Shown here one piece after another: positions 26,165 to 36,548 of a DNA stretch of 64,000 nucleotides. Source of the stretch: Siphlonurus alternatus (taxonomy: Eukaryota; Arthropoda; Insecta; Ephemeroptera; Siphlonuridae); contig OX463784.1 in assembly GCA_949825025.1 (NCBI GenBank), forward strand, positions 11,913,283 through 11,977,282, read 5' to 3'. The position numbers and the translations under genes were made by a program. The notes below the pieces were generated by a model. It was not told the DNA's origin, ran no database searches, and worked only from the letters and a program-made list of their open reading frames with translations. Every line of letters begins with the position of its first letter. Within the stretch, counting starts at the first letter, position 1.

Positions 26165-26189
26165 AAAATTAGTTTAAATGGTACTATTT

Positions 26190-26345
26190 GAAGGCCCCCA
26201 AGCTCCCTTGAATTCAACAAGACTTCTTTTTGCAGATGACTTTGAACTCGACATCAATTAGGTGGTATAAAAATTTTGAAGTGGATTTGTCTGATCAGTT
26301 TTATAGAAATAAAGGTAGAAATTTAACATGGAGCCTTATGGATGA
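26190..26345. repeat. Partial copy related to the GATTGACCTCAGTT element
   Basis: AAGTGGATTTGTCTGATCAG, then GGTAGAAATTTAACATGGAG and CCTTATGGATGAG, match the middle of 1379-1711. The ends are absent. Confidence 0.55.
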
Positions 26346-27084
26346 GAACAATAATAAAAATACTAAACCTTTTTCATTATATAATTGATTTGATTACTGT
26401 ATTGTATAAATGGGTGGGTGACATTTTTTTTATTTTGCACAGATCCTCAGGCAATTTGTGCAATTAGGAGCTCGTATAATTTCATCACTGACCATTTTAT
26501 TTGAAATTTCCACGATTCCCTCATATCCTAAAGACAAATTTCATGATAGACACATTAATCATGTCTTCAGTGAATTGACCTCGTTTACCTTTTTTTTTTT
26601 ATGTCCGTGAGTTTTATTTGGACTTATAAAGAAGTAGAGACTGAACCAGAAGATTGATTCTTTTCTTGCGTCCAATGATAACTTCGTGTGAAGGAGCATT
26701 AATTTCTCTAACGGCTAATTGAGTGCCACTGAGATGACAGATATTGATGGATCGTTTTGCAGAGTGAACAAGATTCAATACTGACACTTTTAATCGTAGA
26801 CAAATTTGTCAATTTTTATATAAAAACAACCATTGAGAGTTAAAAGTTAATTAGTTTAATATTATTAGTTTTTCTTAACAAAGTAATTTATTTAAAAAAT
26901 ATTTTTTTGTGTGATATAAATATTCATACATATTTTTTTAATATTTATTTTTTAAATGTTTTAAAATTATAAAAAAAATATAACTAAACCAATACATACA
27001 ACTCCCTCTTAGATAAATTAATACATTGCCCATATCCCTGCATCTCTCACCACAATAATATGATAAAAAAACAACAAAACACTT
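26346..27084. other. No feature recognised
   Basis: A+T-rich; no gene. Confidence 0.5.
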
Positions 27085-27738
27085 TTAAAGTAAAGTGCGC
27101 GCCAGAAAAAAAAGTTGAGTTAGTATTTTCTAAAAATAGTTCAAGTAGTCCTCCATATCAAACCAAAATTCAAAAAATTCTATCTCAAATAGGTTTGCCA
27201 GAAAAAAATTCCAAAGTCAGAGTGAACGCGTCGCTTAACATGGGGCCTTACCTGACAAAACCCCTCGAATATCTCGAAAAAATACACCGTTAGGTGGTAT
27301 GAAAAAAATATAGTGATGTTCTATGACCCAAGCTTTAACCAAAAACCGATTAAAAAAATTTCTCTCGAATCCATTTTTCCGTAAAAAAATCAAGAAAATC
27401 TACCATGTTAATTCCCATAAGAATTTTTATTATTTTTTTACGGAAAAATGGATTCGAGCGAATTTTTTTTAATCGGTTTTTGGTTAAAGCTTGGGTCATA
27501 GAACATCACTATATTTTTTTCATACCACCTAACGGTGTATTTTTTCGAGATATTCGAGGGTCTTTGTCAGGTAAGGCCCCATGTTAAGCAACGCGTTCAC
27601 TCTGACTTTGGAATTTTTTTCTGGCAAACCTATTTTGAGATAGAATTTTTTGAATTTTGGTTTGATATGGAGGACTACTTGAACTATTTTTAGAAAATAC
27701 TAACTCAACTTTTTTTTCTAGCGCGCACTTTACTTTAA
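27085..27738. mobile_element. Giant near-perfect hairpin element, 654 bp
   Basis: Left arm about 27085-27390 and right arm about 27432-27738 are almost exact reverse complements; I see only about five differences over some 305 bp. The unpaired loop is about 41 bp. The ends read TTAAAGTAAAGTGCGCGC and its complement, so TTAA stands at both edges and could be the target site. Internal landmarks are AAACCGATTAAAAAAATT and CACCGTTAGGTGGTATG. Openings at 27060-27293 (+) and 27584-27802 (-) encode nearly the same peptide because they are mirror images, not because they are genes. Diverged partial copies lie at 22311-22694 and 32475-32580. Confidence 0.9.
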
Positions 27739-28695
27739 GACTTGCTACTGTCAAAGTGATACATCGTAAATCTAATGCTATATAGTGTGACAAATATGGC
27801 AAACAGTGCTCAATAGTTACTATAATTTTTCAAAGAATTACTATTTGTTAATGGCATAAAAAGTTAATTTCAAAAAAATATGGCAGATATTATGTTCATT
27901 TTTATTTTGTTATTTATTCATTTACAAAAAAAAAAAAAATACTTTTATAAGTAGTTAATTAAAAATTGAACAGATTAATGACATTTATTATCATTTAAAA
28001 AACAATTCAAATAATATTTCTATTTTATAAAATGTATAATAAAAGGTATAAAATTAATTTTAAATTATTAATGTTATTCACTCTAAATATATATATATAT
28101 ATATATATATCTGTTCATTAGGGCATTCTGATTAAACCTGAGTACAAAATATATAAAATAATACTTAATTCTTTGTAATTAACCGTAAAAAACTCTAATC
28201 GGCAATTCTTCTAAAAGCATTAACAAGTTTTTGAAGTAAATTAATAGTAAATTTCATTTTTATTCTTACGACGCCAACGTCATGGATTATAAAAATTCAA
28301 TTTAGAGGTTGCGTGGGAGTGCACTTTTCATTAACAAGTCTTCATTTTTTGAGATAAACTCATTATTAGATGTCGAACTTGATATATTTTTAATTATAAA
28401 ATAAAAGCTGATTACATTGTTTTTAGTAAAATCAAAACAACCTCATATTTTTTATTGATGTTACATTTTTCCTTTGTTTTGACTCCCACTCAAAATTATA
28501 TTCTAAAATTTTTTGTATTAAATTTTAATAAAATAAGATTTGAAAATGTCCTATTTTTACTTTAATGTGGTAAAGCACTTTTTTTCTATAAAATATCACT
28601 AATTAATTTGTCAATGTATTTTTTTTTAATGCAAATTGTGTTTGACAAGACTGAAATACTCATGTGACATATTGTTTAGTTATTAGTTACTTTAA
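27739..28695. other. No feature recognised
   Basis: A+T-rich, with a TA run near 28089-28111. Confidence 0.5.
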
Positions 28696-28699
28696 ATTA

Positions 28700-28785
28700 A
28701 CAAAACTAAATGCTGTATTATGACAATTTATTTTGTCATTGTATGTACTGCCTGTGGTCAAGTAAATATATTCTATTCTAAAAGG
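28700..28785 (+). repeat. Possible LINE 3'-end fragment
   Basis: TTGTATGTACTGCCTGTGGT followed by CAAGTAAATATATTCTATTC resembles the ends of CR1/L2/Jockey-type LINEs. The tail is a short TATTC repeat. It has no coding part. Confidence 0.35.
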
Positions 28786-29215
28786 CTTTTTTGGTCTCAT
28801 TTTTTTTAGTTAGTTTATTTAATGTGATTTTGAACAGCAATGTATGTGCGTTAGCAAAGTGTTGAGTGCACAGCTTTAAGCTACGTCTTTTTGACAACAG
28901 TCTTTTGATTGGTTAACGTGCAGCTTTTCTCTCTTTCTAACTCTCCAATAATCTCTTCCTCTGTTTCTTTACCTTTATTACACCTTTTGTCATCCTCTGA
29001 GCCTCCTATAAACTGATTTATAAAAACAAACGCAATGAGACTATAAGAAAAAAGATAAACATACGCTCACTGCTTAGTGGGAAATAACATAATATAAAAA
29101 GAACCTTAACAGAAGGCTAAAAAGTCACCTTCTTAACTATCCTAGTAATTCATTGAACTTACTCCTTTGAATTTAAGGTATGTATGGATTCCTACCCTTC
29201 CTTACCACCCTGTAT
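28786..29215. other. No feature recognised
   Basis: Mixed composition; no gene or repeat recognised. Confidence 0.45.
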
Positions 29216-29335
29216 ATCGTAAATACTAATGTTATCTTATGGTTTAGAAGGGGCTTACAAAATGCTAGGCTAGGTCATGCCCACGAAGGAGGATGAAAGT
29301 TAAATTTAGTTACTTGGGTTCAGTACTATAAAAAG
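29216..29335 (+). mobile_element. tRNA-headed SINE, 3' fragment
   Basis: GGTTTAGAAGGGGCTTACAA, TAGGTCATGCCCACGAAGGA and GAAAGTTAAATTTAGTTACT follow the tail order of 5930-6030. The head and central domain are lost. Confidence 0.5.
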
Positions 29336-29369
29336 CACGGCTCAGTTATTTATAGAAAAATAATTTGCA

Positions 29370-29940
29370 CAATTTTAGAGGAAAAAAATAGGGAAAAAAG
29401 ACGATATTTCGTCTTCTTTCTTCTTGTTTTTTATTATTTTTTTAAATCAAACCCTATTGGGTACTTCTACTTAGTAATTACTCTATTAATTACATACTAA
29501 TTTGAAATCCCGAACCTTCCGAAACCCTAACTTAAGCGTTTCACGGGCTCTTTCGGAACGGCGGCCTTGCAATCCATCCCGGCATTTGCCTGCGACTGAG
29601 GAAAACGTGGAAACCTAAGTCAGGATGGACGCTACAGCTTTTGTCAATGAATCCGGAAGTGCAATGGTCTAAAGCCAGGGGAACCACATAGTGGAAAAGT
29701 GCAATGATTTACCTTTGGGTGGGAAACGTCATGGTTTATGTTGAAAATGGTCACCCATCTGACTTCGGTGATCTGATGAGACCTGCGGTCAAGCGCATTG
29801 CGCCACACTTTTCACTATTTTTTTTTTTTGAGCATAAGAAATTGAGAAATAAGATATGTTTTTGAGGTAAAAAGACGTAATAAGATTAAATATAGACGTG
29901 TAAAGGATTAATTGAAGACGTAATTTTTCAACTAGGGAGA
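29370..29940 (-). repeat. Repeat-E element split by a SINE
   Basis: The left piece (29370-29440, AGAGGAAAAAAATAGGG and AAAAGACGATATTTCGTC) and the right piece (29825-29940, GAGCATAAGAAATTG, GAGGTAAAAAGACGTAATA and GAAGACGTAATTTTTCAACT) are the two halves of a reversed repeat E. They are separated by the 5S-headed SINE at 29441-29808. The original length without the insert is about 190 bp. Confidence 0.6.
29441..29808 (-). mobile_element. 5S-rRNA-headed SINE, cleanest full-length copy
   Basis: On the minus strand it begins GGCGCAATGCGCTTGACC, then AGGTCTCATCAGATCACCGA, then AGTC and AGATGGGTGACCATTTTC; most of the GCAACGCCGAGCGTGGTTAG part of the 5S head is deleted in this copy. The body contains AAACCATGACGTTTCCCACC, the central domain GGTTTCCACGTTTTCCTCAG and CGGGATGGATTGCAAGG. 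The tail is AAAAAAATAATAAAAAA at the left edge. Confidence 0.8.
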
Positions 29941-30189
29941 CTTTGCGTTAGTTGTTGTTTACATAAAATTAGCAAAGTAGGGGAGAGAGCTCGTATTGAC
30001 TAACAAAACTTTAACAAGAGCGAGAAAAAATTAAGAAATTCTACGAAAAATTAGTACTTGGTAGTTTGCTTGGCGAGTAACTTTGAAAACATAGTGTAAA
30101 TTAATTAGAAAATGGAATGTAAACATTGGATAATAATAGTTCTTGATATACCACGTAACCAAAAATGTTATGGTTAAATAACAAGGTGT
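29941..30189. other. No feature recognised
   Basis: A+T-rich; the short opening at 30031-30234 has no support. Confidence 0.4.
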
Positions 30190-30256
30190 TATTTTAGAGG
30201 AAAAAAAAGACGTGATTATATCTTTATTGAGCATAAAATATTAGAAATAAATATAT

Positions 30257-30628
30257 GGGTGGGATTCACGAAGAGTTAAGGAGGGTTTTAGGGAGATATA
30301 TTTTAAGAAGCGTTTTTCTTACCTGTTAAGGCGGATTCAGATGGCGACAACGGCGACGCGACGCGATTTTGTCACACAAGCTGTGAAATCCTATGCGGCG
30401 AGCGAATTCGCTGCATGGGAATCGCGTTAATTACGATGCTCTTTTTCTTTTAATCGCCCAATATGGCCGCCAATGGATGTTACAGCAAGTGCGCATTATT
30501 CGCGTCGCGTCGCATGGTAAAAATCGCCATGTGAATCCACCTTTACCTGGTATAAAAAAACGTATAAAAAAACGCTTCTTAAAATATCTTTCCCTAAAAC
30601 GCTCCTTAACTCTTCGTGAATACCACCC
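30257..30628. mobile_element. GATTCACGAAG-ended hairpin MITE, interrupted
   Basis: GGGTGGGATTCACGAAGAGT at the left faces CTCTTCGTGAATACCACCC at the right. The arms continue through TTAAGGAG and ATATTTTAAGAAGCGTTTTT. Its ends resemble the family at 18310, but its interior is different. The loop is interrupted by the PIF-like MITE at 30329-30542. Confidence 0.8.
30329..30542. mobile_element. PIF/Harbinger-like MITE, copy 2
   Basis: AGGCGGATTCAGATGGCGAC to ATGTGAATCCACCT, flanked by TTA at 30326-30328 and 30543-30545. It is about 10 bp shorter than copy 1 at 2279-2503 because of small deletions. The youngest layer of the nest, since it interrupts the surrounding hairpin. Confidence 0.85.
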
Positions 30629-30750
30629 ATTGTCTCTATTTCATCCTCATTATGAGTGAGGAAGATATAAGATGTGTTTTTGAGGTAAAAAGACGTTATA
30701 AGATAAGGTTTAGATGAGTTGAAGTACATAAATTTTCAACTAAGGTGGAT

Positions 30751-30958
30751 AAATACAGTGTTGCCAATGTAACGTGAACAGCAAGAGAAATTTAACCTTC
30801 CCATCAGTACCTGCGAATCAACTATAGTAAAATTAATTTGAAATTCCTTCCAGACAGAAGTGTGAATTTTGCATACTCTTCTGTTTTTAATTCAGTCTTG
30901 AAACTTTATAGAGTGGTTTGAAGTAGAAGTACTGCAGACCTATGTGTGAAATTTAAAA
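30751..30958. repeat. Undefined repeat fragment
   Basis: GTAAAATTAATTTGAAATTCC and CTATGTGTGAAATTT resemble 13528-13550 and 14158-14172. The same element seems to continue after the hairpin at 31163-31260 (CTTACACTTCCGGCTATTTC), which suggests the hairpin inserted into it. Confidence 0.4.
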
Positions 30959-31162
30959 TAATTTAAAGTTATTTTTGTGACGTCACGAGGTGCCACTCCT
31001 TAAGAAAAATATAGGACTTGCCACCTCGTGACATCACAAAAAGGACTTTCAATAATTTTTTAAAAATATTTCCCGGGCTCTAAAAAATATCAGGGTAGCA
31101 TAACTTTGCACTCTCTATCCATTTCCGCAATAAAAAAAAAAATTGAGGTCGATAGTCCAATT
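30959..31162. mobile_element. TGACGTCA-family hairpin, left end missing (type A)
   Basis: The right arm is complete down to GAGGTCGATAGTCCAATT. The left arm starts only at AAAGTTATTTTTGTGACGTC. One TGACGTCA is intact and the other reads TGACATCA. The loop is CTCCTTAAGAAAAATATAGG. Confidence 0.85.
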
Positions 31163-31260
31163 TTACTGCTGAAATACGAATAGGAAGACCTTACACTTCC
31201 GGCTATTTCCGGAGGAAATATCATGTGAATTTAACTGTATTAGGATTTCACCTTTATATT

Positions 31261-32183
31261 TCTATCCTTATACTTTTCATGGATATTATACGTTGTTTGG
31301 TTACGTATATATTGTTCATACATGTTGTGATCAGTATGGTGTTGCAAACAAGCTCATTAAAGCCTCCATAACGATCGTTGGGTCAGATAATACCACTTGA
31401 TTAGTCGCCTCCATTATATAATATATATATATAGAACAGTAAGGCTAGGCTAGGGCTTTACTTATTATAATATATCTAGCTAGCTTGCTTTTGTGGTCAA
31501 ATAACTAACAAGCATGTTATAATGAAATTTTCTATCATCTTTATTAATATAAGTGATGTTATGTTTTGATATTAATAATTGGCTATTAGTAGTCTCAAGG
31601 TAACATATGTAATTTTTTATACATTACATTGATGAATATTAGATAAGTGACGTAAATGATTATATAGATTATGTTACATAAGAGCATTGAAAAAACAAAA
31701 CTCTTAATAGATTTGAACATAAGTACGTCTTATACATGCAAACATAATTAAAAAAAATAAGGTATATTATTATTTTTCAACTTTTGGGATAGCTTTTTTT
31801 TTTTTTTTAAATACTTACTGATATTGAAATGAAATTATTTTACTATAACATTTATTTAGACTGAATTAAATTAACGCCACCAGGTTAACTTTGAAAATAT
31901 TTTGAACTTTGTGTTTTTTTACCACAGCAAAGAAAAAAATTTACTTCCTACGCTACAAACTAGGGGTGAGAGGGACAATTAAAGTGAGGGGTTGCTCTTT
32001 ATTCAACCATTAGCCTCGTCGTACTACACACTTCGTTTTTTATGTCTTTTTTTCCACAACGTCCGACTGGTCTTAGAATACACCCTCTCGGCTTTTTATT
32101 ATTCACCTCCACCTTTCAAGAACATGTAAAGAAAATTGATGGTAAGTTAAAATAAAATTATTTTTAATATCAAATCAATATAG
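31261..32183. other. No feature recognised
   Basis: A+T-rich; no gene. Confidence 0.5.
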
Positions 32184-32304
32184 CTCTATTCATAAATACA
32201 CAATCAGAAAGAATCAATTTTCATTGATGAACCTTATGTACATGGGACATAAGGCTCATAAATAAAAATCGATTCTTCCTGATTGTGTATTTACGAACAG
32301 ACAG
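32184..32304. mobile_element. Small hairpin MITE
   Basis: CATAAATACACAATCAGAAA faces TTCCTGATTGTGTATTTACG, and inside it TTATGTACATGGGACATAAG forms a second short stem. Confidence 0.7.
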
Positions 32305-32474
32305 TGAATTTTTCAATTTTAATGATGTTCGAAAAATATTCTAAAATATAATCAAATTTTGATGATTTTTTAAAATGAAATTTAAATATAAAGCTATGTT
32401 AATGATTTACCATTATTAATTGTTGATATTGCTAATCACTGTTGATACGTACAATGATTTTTGTGGTGAAACTA

Positions 32475-32580
32475 TTTGAGATGGAATTTTTTGGTTTTCA
32501 TTTCTCAATAGAGGGCAGCTTAAACTATTTTTAAAAAATAAAATATTAAAAAAAATGAACTCGCTCACTCTACTTTAAAA
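32475..32580. repeat. End fragment of the giant hairpin family
   Basis: GAGATGGAATTTTTTGGTTTT, TTAAACTATTTTTAAAAAAT and CTCTACTTTAAAAG parallel the last 105 bases of 27085-27738 with clear divergence. Confidence 0.55.
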
Positions 32581-32662
32581 GTAATTTGCATTGTCATCAT
32601 TGCTTCATTGTATTTCACCAATAGCCTTGCCAACTGTTGCAACTCCCTTGCCACTTGAGATA

Positions 32663-32790
32663 TAGACGCGATTCATGAAGAAATTTATCATCTAGGTTTC
32701 TCACTAACCACGTTTAGTGCCATTGAATTAGGCTGGCGGTTAGTGGGAAAGCTGGAAACTTTCTGGGTAACTCTTTCGTAAATCGTCTCC
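32663..32790. mobile_element. GATTCACGAAG-family MITE, degenerate
   Basis: GACGCGATTCATGAAGAAAT faces CTTTCGTAAATCGTCTC, with CTCACTAACCACGTTTAGTG inside. The arms are shorter and more diverged than at 18310. Confidence 0.6.
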
Positions 32791-33354
32791 AATTAACTCT
32801 ATGCACTAGAGACTTCAGCTGATTTTGCAGTGTTCCCACTTTCCTACCCCCCCCCCCTTTCCTCGTAAGAAAATTATTAAAATAAAATGTTACTATTATG
32901 ACATTAATTTTTAAGAGAAAAATTAGTTCTTCATTCAAAATCCGAATATCCCTAAATGGAGGCGAGGGGGGGTGAAAACATGTACGCAGTACGATGTTTA
33001 AAAATATATCATATTTTATGAATTATTAAGATTCTTACATGTTATATTGGCTTTTAAAAGTATTTTTGCATTTTATTATAAATATGTTGATATCCACCAA
33101 AATGAGGGTCTTCACAAAGCAATAAATTTGGATTTAAAAGGAGGAAAATTGTATAAAATCATGACTAAAAATATAAATATTCCTAAATCCTGTCAAATTC
33201 CTTTATATTAATATATAATTTAATTTAAATATTACAACATAATATGTAAAATAACAATAATATACGCATCAAAAATGTTTAAAAATAACGAAGTGCATTC
33301 AGAGATTTAACAAAAAAAAATCTTATATAATATTAATTCTCAAAATTTAATAGT
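32791..33354. other. No gene recognised
   Basis: It contains a C10 run near 32850 and is otherwise A+T-rich. Confidence 0.45.
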
Positions 33355-33670
33355 GTAAGGTAACACGCCCAATGTTAAAAATATCTACACACTTGAAAAT
33401 TATGAAATATTTCTTAAAATGTTCTCCTCTATAATATCTCCTATGAGTAGATATCATGCAGGTATAAAATTTGATCTAGTTTTCGAGCTATGAATTTCTA
33501 AAAACTAGATCGCATTTATATACCTTATATTTTAGCTAGTTACACATAGGGGATGTAGAGGAGAATATTTTAAGAAGTGTTTTATAATTTTCATTTCTGA
33601 GAATTTTTTTAACATTGGGCGTGTTACCAAAGAGCGTTAATCAAATTAACGCTCTTTGGTGTTACCTTAC
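33355..33670. mobile_element. Hairpin element with GTAACACGCCCAATGTTA ends, copy 1
   Basis: GTAACACGCCCAATGTTA near 33361 faces TAACATTGGGCGTGTTAC near 33610. Inner blocks CTCCTCTATAATATCTCC and GGATGTAGAGGAGAATATTT, and TGATCTAGTTTT and AAAACTAGATC, also face each other. At the right end, a 28-bp palindrome (AAAGAGCGTTAAT facing ATTAACGCTCTTT, 33629-33657) followed by a second GTGTTACC precedes the terminal TTAC. Confidence 0.75.
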
Positions 33671-33678
33671 CCTTATAT

Positions 33679-34033
33679 GGTAGAGGAGATAACACGCCCA
33701 TGTTAATAAAAATCCCATTCATGAAAATCATGAAAAAAAAATTAAAATGTTCTCCTTTACATGCCTTATCAGTTATTAGTATGTAAAATATCAGGTATAC
33801 AAAAACGAGCTAGTTTTCAAGTTATTAATTTTTAAAGTTGACTAATTTAACATGGAGAAATGGAACTTCCATGTTCAATTAGTAAATTTTAGAAATTAAT
33901 AACTCGAAAACTGCTCGTTTTTGTATACCTGATATTTTAGCTACTGATAAGGTATGTAAAGGAGAACATTTTAAATTTTTTTCACAATTTTCATGAATGG
34001 GATATTTATTAACATTGGGAGCGCTACCTTATC
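33679..34033. mobile_element. Hairpin element, copy 2, directly adjacent
   Basis: GGAGATAACACGCCCATGTT faces AACATTGGGAGCGCTACCTT. The inner arms are long: TACAAAAACGAGCTAGTTTT faces AAAACTGCTCGTTTTTGTAT, and CATGGAGAAATGGAACTTCCATG is the loop stem. It is the same family as 33355-33670 by its ends and by TGTTCTCCTTTACAT, but the centres differ. Confidence 0.75.
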
Positions 34034-34734
34034 CATAATATACAAATTTACATCAAAGAACTGACGAAGCATCGTCAGTATTATGACGTCTTCAGTTCTG
34101 ACGTCACTGCCTCAGAGTGGTAAAAAAAAAACATCGATCAGATGGTTCCTTAAAGACACTTCATTCATCAATTGCTTTATATAAGTTCATTAAATTTCTG
34201 TTCAAATTTTGTAAAAAAACAAACAAAATCATCCATTCCAGCATTATTTTATTAATAAGATAATAGGTAATAAGAATATATTTTTATTTGTATATACCAT
34301 TGCAAAAAAAAAAAAGTCTAATCCTGAATTTTCTTAATTTAATTCAATTAATTTATTTAATTACTAGTAAAACATGGATTACATCATTCATACATGACAA
34401 TTACAAGACACTAAAACAAACTTAAAACATCAACAATTAATGATGCCTTACAATACGCCTCAACAATACCTGCACGCCTCTTTTTGGTGTAATTTCTTTT
34501 AAAAGCTGGAATTTCAATAATTTTTTAATAGGTCTCGTCGAAATTGAAAATATCTGAAAGAGTTTAACAGATGCTTTTTTATATAAATGTTAATATATTC
34601 TGAAAAGGGTACTAGCTATCAACAATGGACAACCTTCATGACAATTTTGTATTGAATATAGTACCTCGAGTTATCAGGTTAATTTCATTTTTTTTATTTA
34701 ATTTATTTTTCTATCAATTTTTTTATATATATAT
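34034..34734. other. No feature recognised
   Basis: A+T-rich sequence with one isolated TGACGTCA near 34100; no gene. Confidence 0.45.
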
Positions 34735-34962
34735 TTTTTTTTACTTACTAATTACATAGTACTTTGAAACCCCGAACCTTCTGAAACCCTAACTTGGGCG
34801 TTTTGCGGGCTCTTCCAGAACAGGGCGGCCACGGCCTTGCAATCCATCCTGCGACTGACGGAAACGTGGAAACCTCAACCAGGATGGACGCTGTAACTTT
34901 TGTCAATGAACCAGAAGTGCAATGGTCCAAAGCCAGGGGAACCACATAGTGGCAAAGCGTAT
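34735..34962 (-). mobile_element. 5S-headed SINE, 3' part only
   Basis: The minus-strand order ACTATGTGGTTCCCCTGGC, ATTGCACTTCTGG, the central domain GAGGTTTCCACGTTTCCGTC and CAAGGCCGTGGCCGCC matches the body of 29441-29808. The 5S head is absent, as expected of 5' truncation. The 97-codon minus-strand opening is a chance frame. Confidence 0.8.
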
Positions 34963-35684
34963 TTTTAGAATATTTTGAGTCCTTTAACACCATCAAAATT
35001 ATGGTAAAAAAATTAAGTGACGTCATAATCATGTAATCCATTCTCTTATGTTTGCGTGCAGGACTATGACGTTACAATTGTAATATGTTTTTAATTTTGA
35101 CACTCCTTCTAAAAATAAAATTATATTACAAGCGTATCAAAAGCTAAATAATAAAAAGTATTTTCTGACGAGGAATTTTTTTATTTCGTATATTCACAGT
35201 GTAATATTTTTCCATTTTTGCGGTCTTTTACTGATTAATAATTAATGCTCTATTTATCTTATTTACAAGTATACACAAGACTTAGTATACTAAGTATACT
35301 TAGTTAGTTCATAATTAAATCATCACATTATACCAGAGAGCTTGGATTAAATCCAAAGCTACTATATACTTTGTGCTAATTTGCAACAAGTTTCTAATTA
35401 TTAAATAGAATAAATAAACTCTTGATTTAATTAATAGCACATGAACAAGAAAAAGTTATTATTTGAAATTTATTAAATGAAAAATATTATTTAAAGCTAC
35501 CAGCATTGATATAATACAATAATTTTATCATTAATTTTAATTGTAAACATTACCGCCATTTTCAAGCGCCCGCTAAAATTTTAAGTTATGCAACCAGCAG
35601 GACATTTCTGTTCAGCTGGTCGTATATCTTACAGGAGCTTATGAATTTTTTTTTAAATCTGAATCTGATCTTTTTTTTTTTTTT
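34963..35684. other. No feature recognised
   Basis: A+T-rich, with one isolated TGACGTCA near 35018; no gene. Confidence 0.5.
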
Positions 35685-35688
35685 TTAA

Positions 35689-35943
35689 GGTAGTGATAAC
35701 GCCGAACAGCTGATCGACTTAATGCCCTTTGATTAACATGTAAACCTTAGCAAATTGACAAAAATTCTGAAATTTTTTTGAGAGGCAGATATTAGTGCCT
35801 AAAAGCCATAGAAAAAAATTCAAAACGATTTAACGAGCTGATTTTTTTTAAATTAATTTTTTAGTTTGGCTCTCCATGGGAAAGCCCTATGCTGAAAAAT
35901 CAAAGGGGATTACGTCGAACAGCTGTTCGACGTTATCTCTACC
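35689..35943. mobile_element. TTAA-flanked MITE, about 255 bp
   Basis: GGTAGTGATAACGCCGAACA faces GTTCGACGTTATCTCTACC, then AATGCCCTTTGATT faces AATCAAAGGGGATT. TTAA is on both sides (35685-35688 and 35944-35947), as for TTAA-targeting transposons such as piggyBac. The interior is only partly paired. Confidence 0.75.
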
Positions 35944-36068
35944 TTAAACTTTAACCAACAACCTCAAATAATGAAATAATATAAAGTGTATACTCAGCTA
36001 TGTTTTACCGTATGGCTAAAACAAATTAAAACAACAACATAGGATTACAGGAATGATATTATTGTAAT

Positions 36069-36240
36069 GGGCGCGATTCGCGAGGCAGTTAGCCAGGTTT
36101 CTAACCACGTTTAGCTAACCACGTTTAGCTAACCACGTTTAATTAGGTGGTTTAACACGTAAAACAGATATAGTTAAACGTGGTTAAACTAAAGCTAAAC
36201 GTGGTTAGAAATCTGGCTAACTGCTTCGTGAATCGCACCC
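36069..36240. mobile_element. GATTCACGAAGCAG hairpin MITE, copy 2
   Basis: GGGCGCGATTCGCGAGGCAG faces TAACTGCTTCGTGAATCGCA plus CCC. TAGCTAACCACGTTTAGCTA is a local duplication within the left arm. The loop orientation is the same as at 18310-18463. Confidence 0.9.
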
Positions 36241-36473
36241 GAATATAAATTAATAAAGTAGTACTTAATAGGAAACTAAACTTTATGTGTGCACCCAAAG
36301 TTAATTTTAAATATCGCGTTTTGAATAGTCCTCGGAAATCTGATTTTTTTTTCTGCGCGGAAAATATTCCAAGGTCTCTTTAAGCTCACGCAGAATATTT
36401 TCCGTCAAAAAGAGCTCTTAGTTCCACCTTAATCACAGAAAATAATTAAATTTGTGTTATTTTTTTATATTAA

Positions 36474-36477
<4 letters not shown>
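36241..36477. other. Short inverted pair, otherwise featureless
   Basis: CGCGGAAAATATTCC near 36356 faces GAATATTTTCCGTC near 36392, a possible degenerate hairpin. Confidence 0.35.

Positions 36478-36545
<68 letters not shown>
36478..36545. repeat. TA microsatellite
   Basis: About 68 bases of TA. Confidence 0.97.

Positions 36546-36548
<3 letters not shown>

Larger units (their letters stand above)
30190..30750 (-). repeat. Repeat-E element split by nested MITEs
   Basis: GAGGAAAAAAAAGACGTGAT to AAAATATTAGAAATA (30195-30250) and CTATTTCATCCTCATTATGA to AATTTTCAACTAAGG (30634-30745) are the two halves of one reversed repeat E. The intervening 30257-30628 is a hairpin MITE which is itself interrupted. 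Confidence 0.7.

Noticed and set aside
27060..27802. Two similar small proteins on opposite strands (VKCAPEKKVELVFSKN)
   Set aside because: They are mirror translations of the two arms of one hairpin, not paralogous genes.
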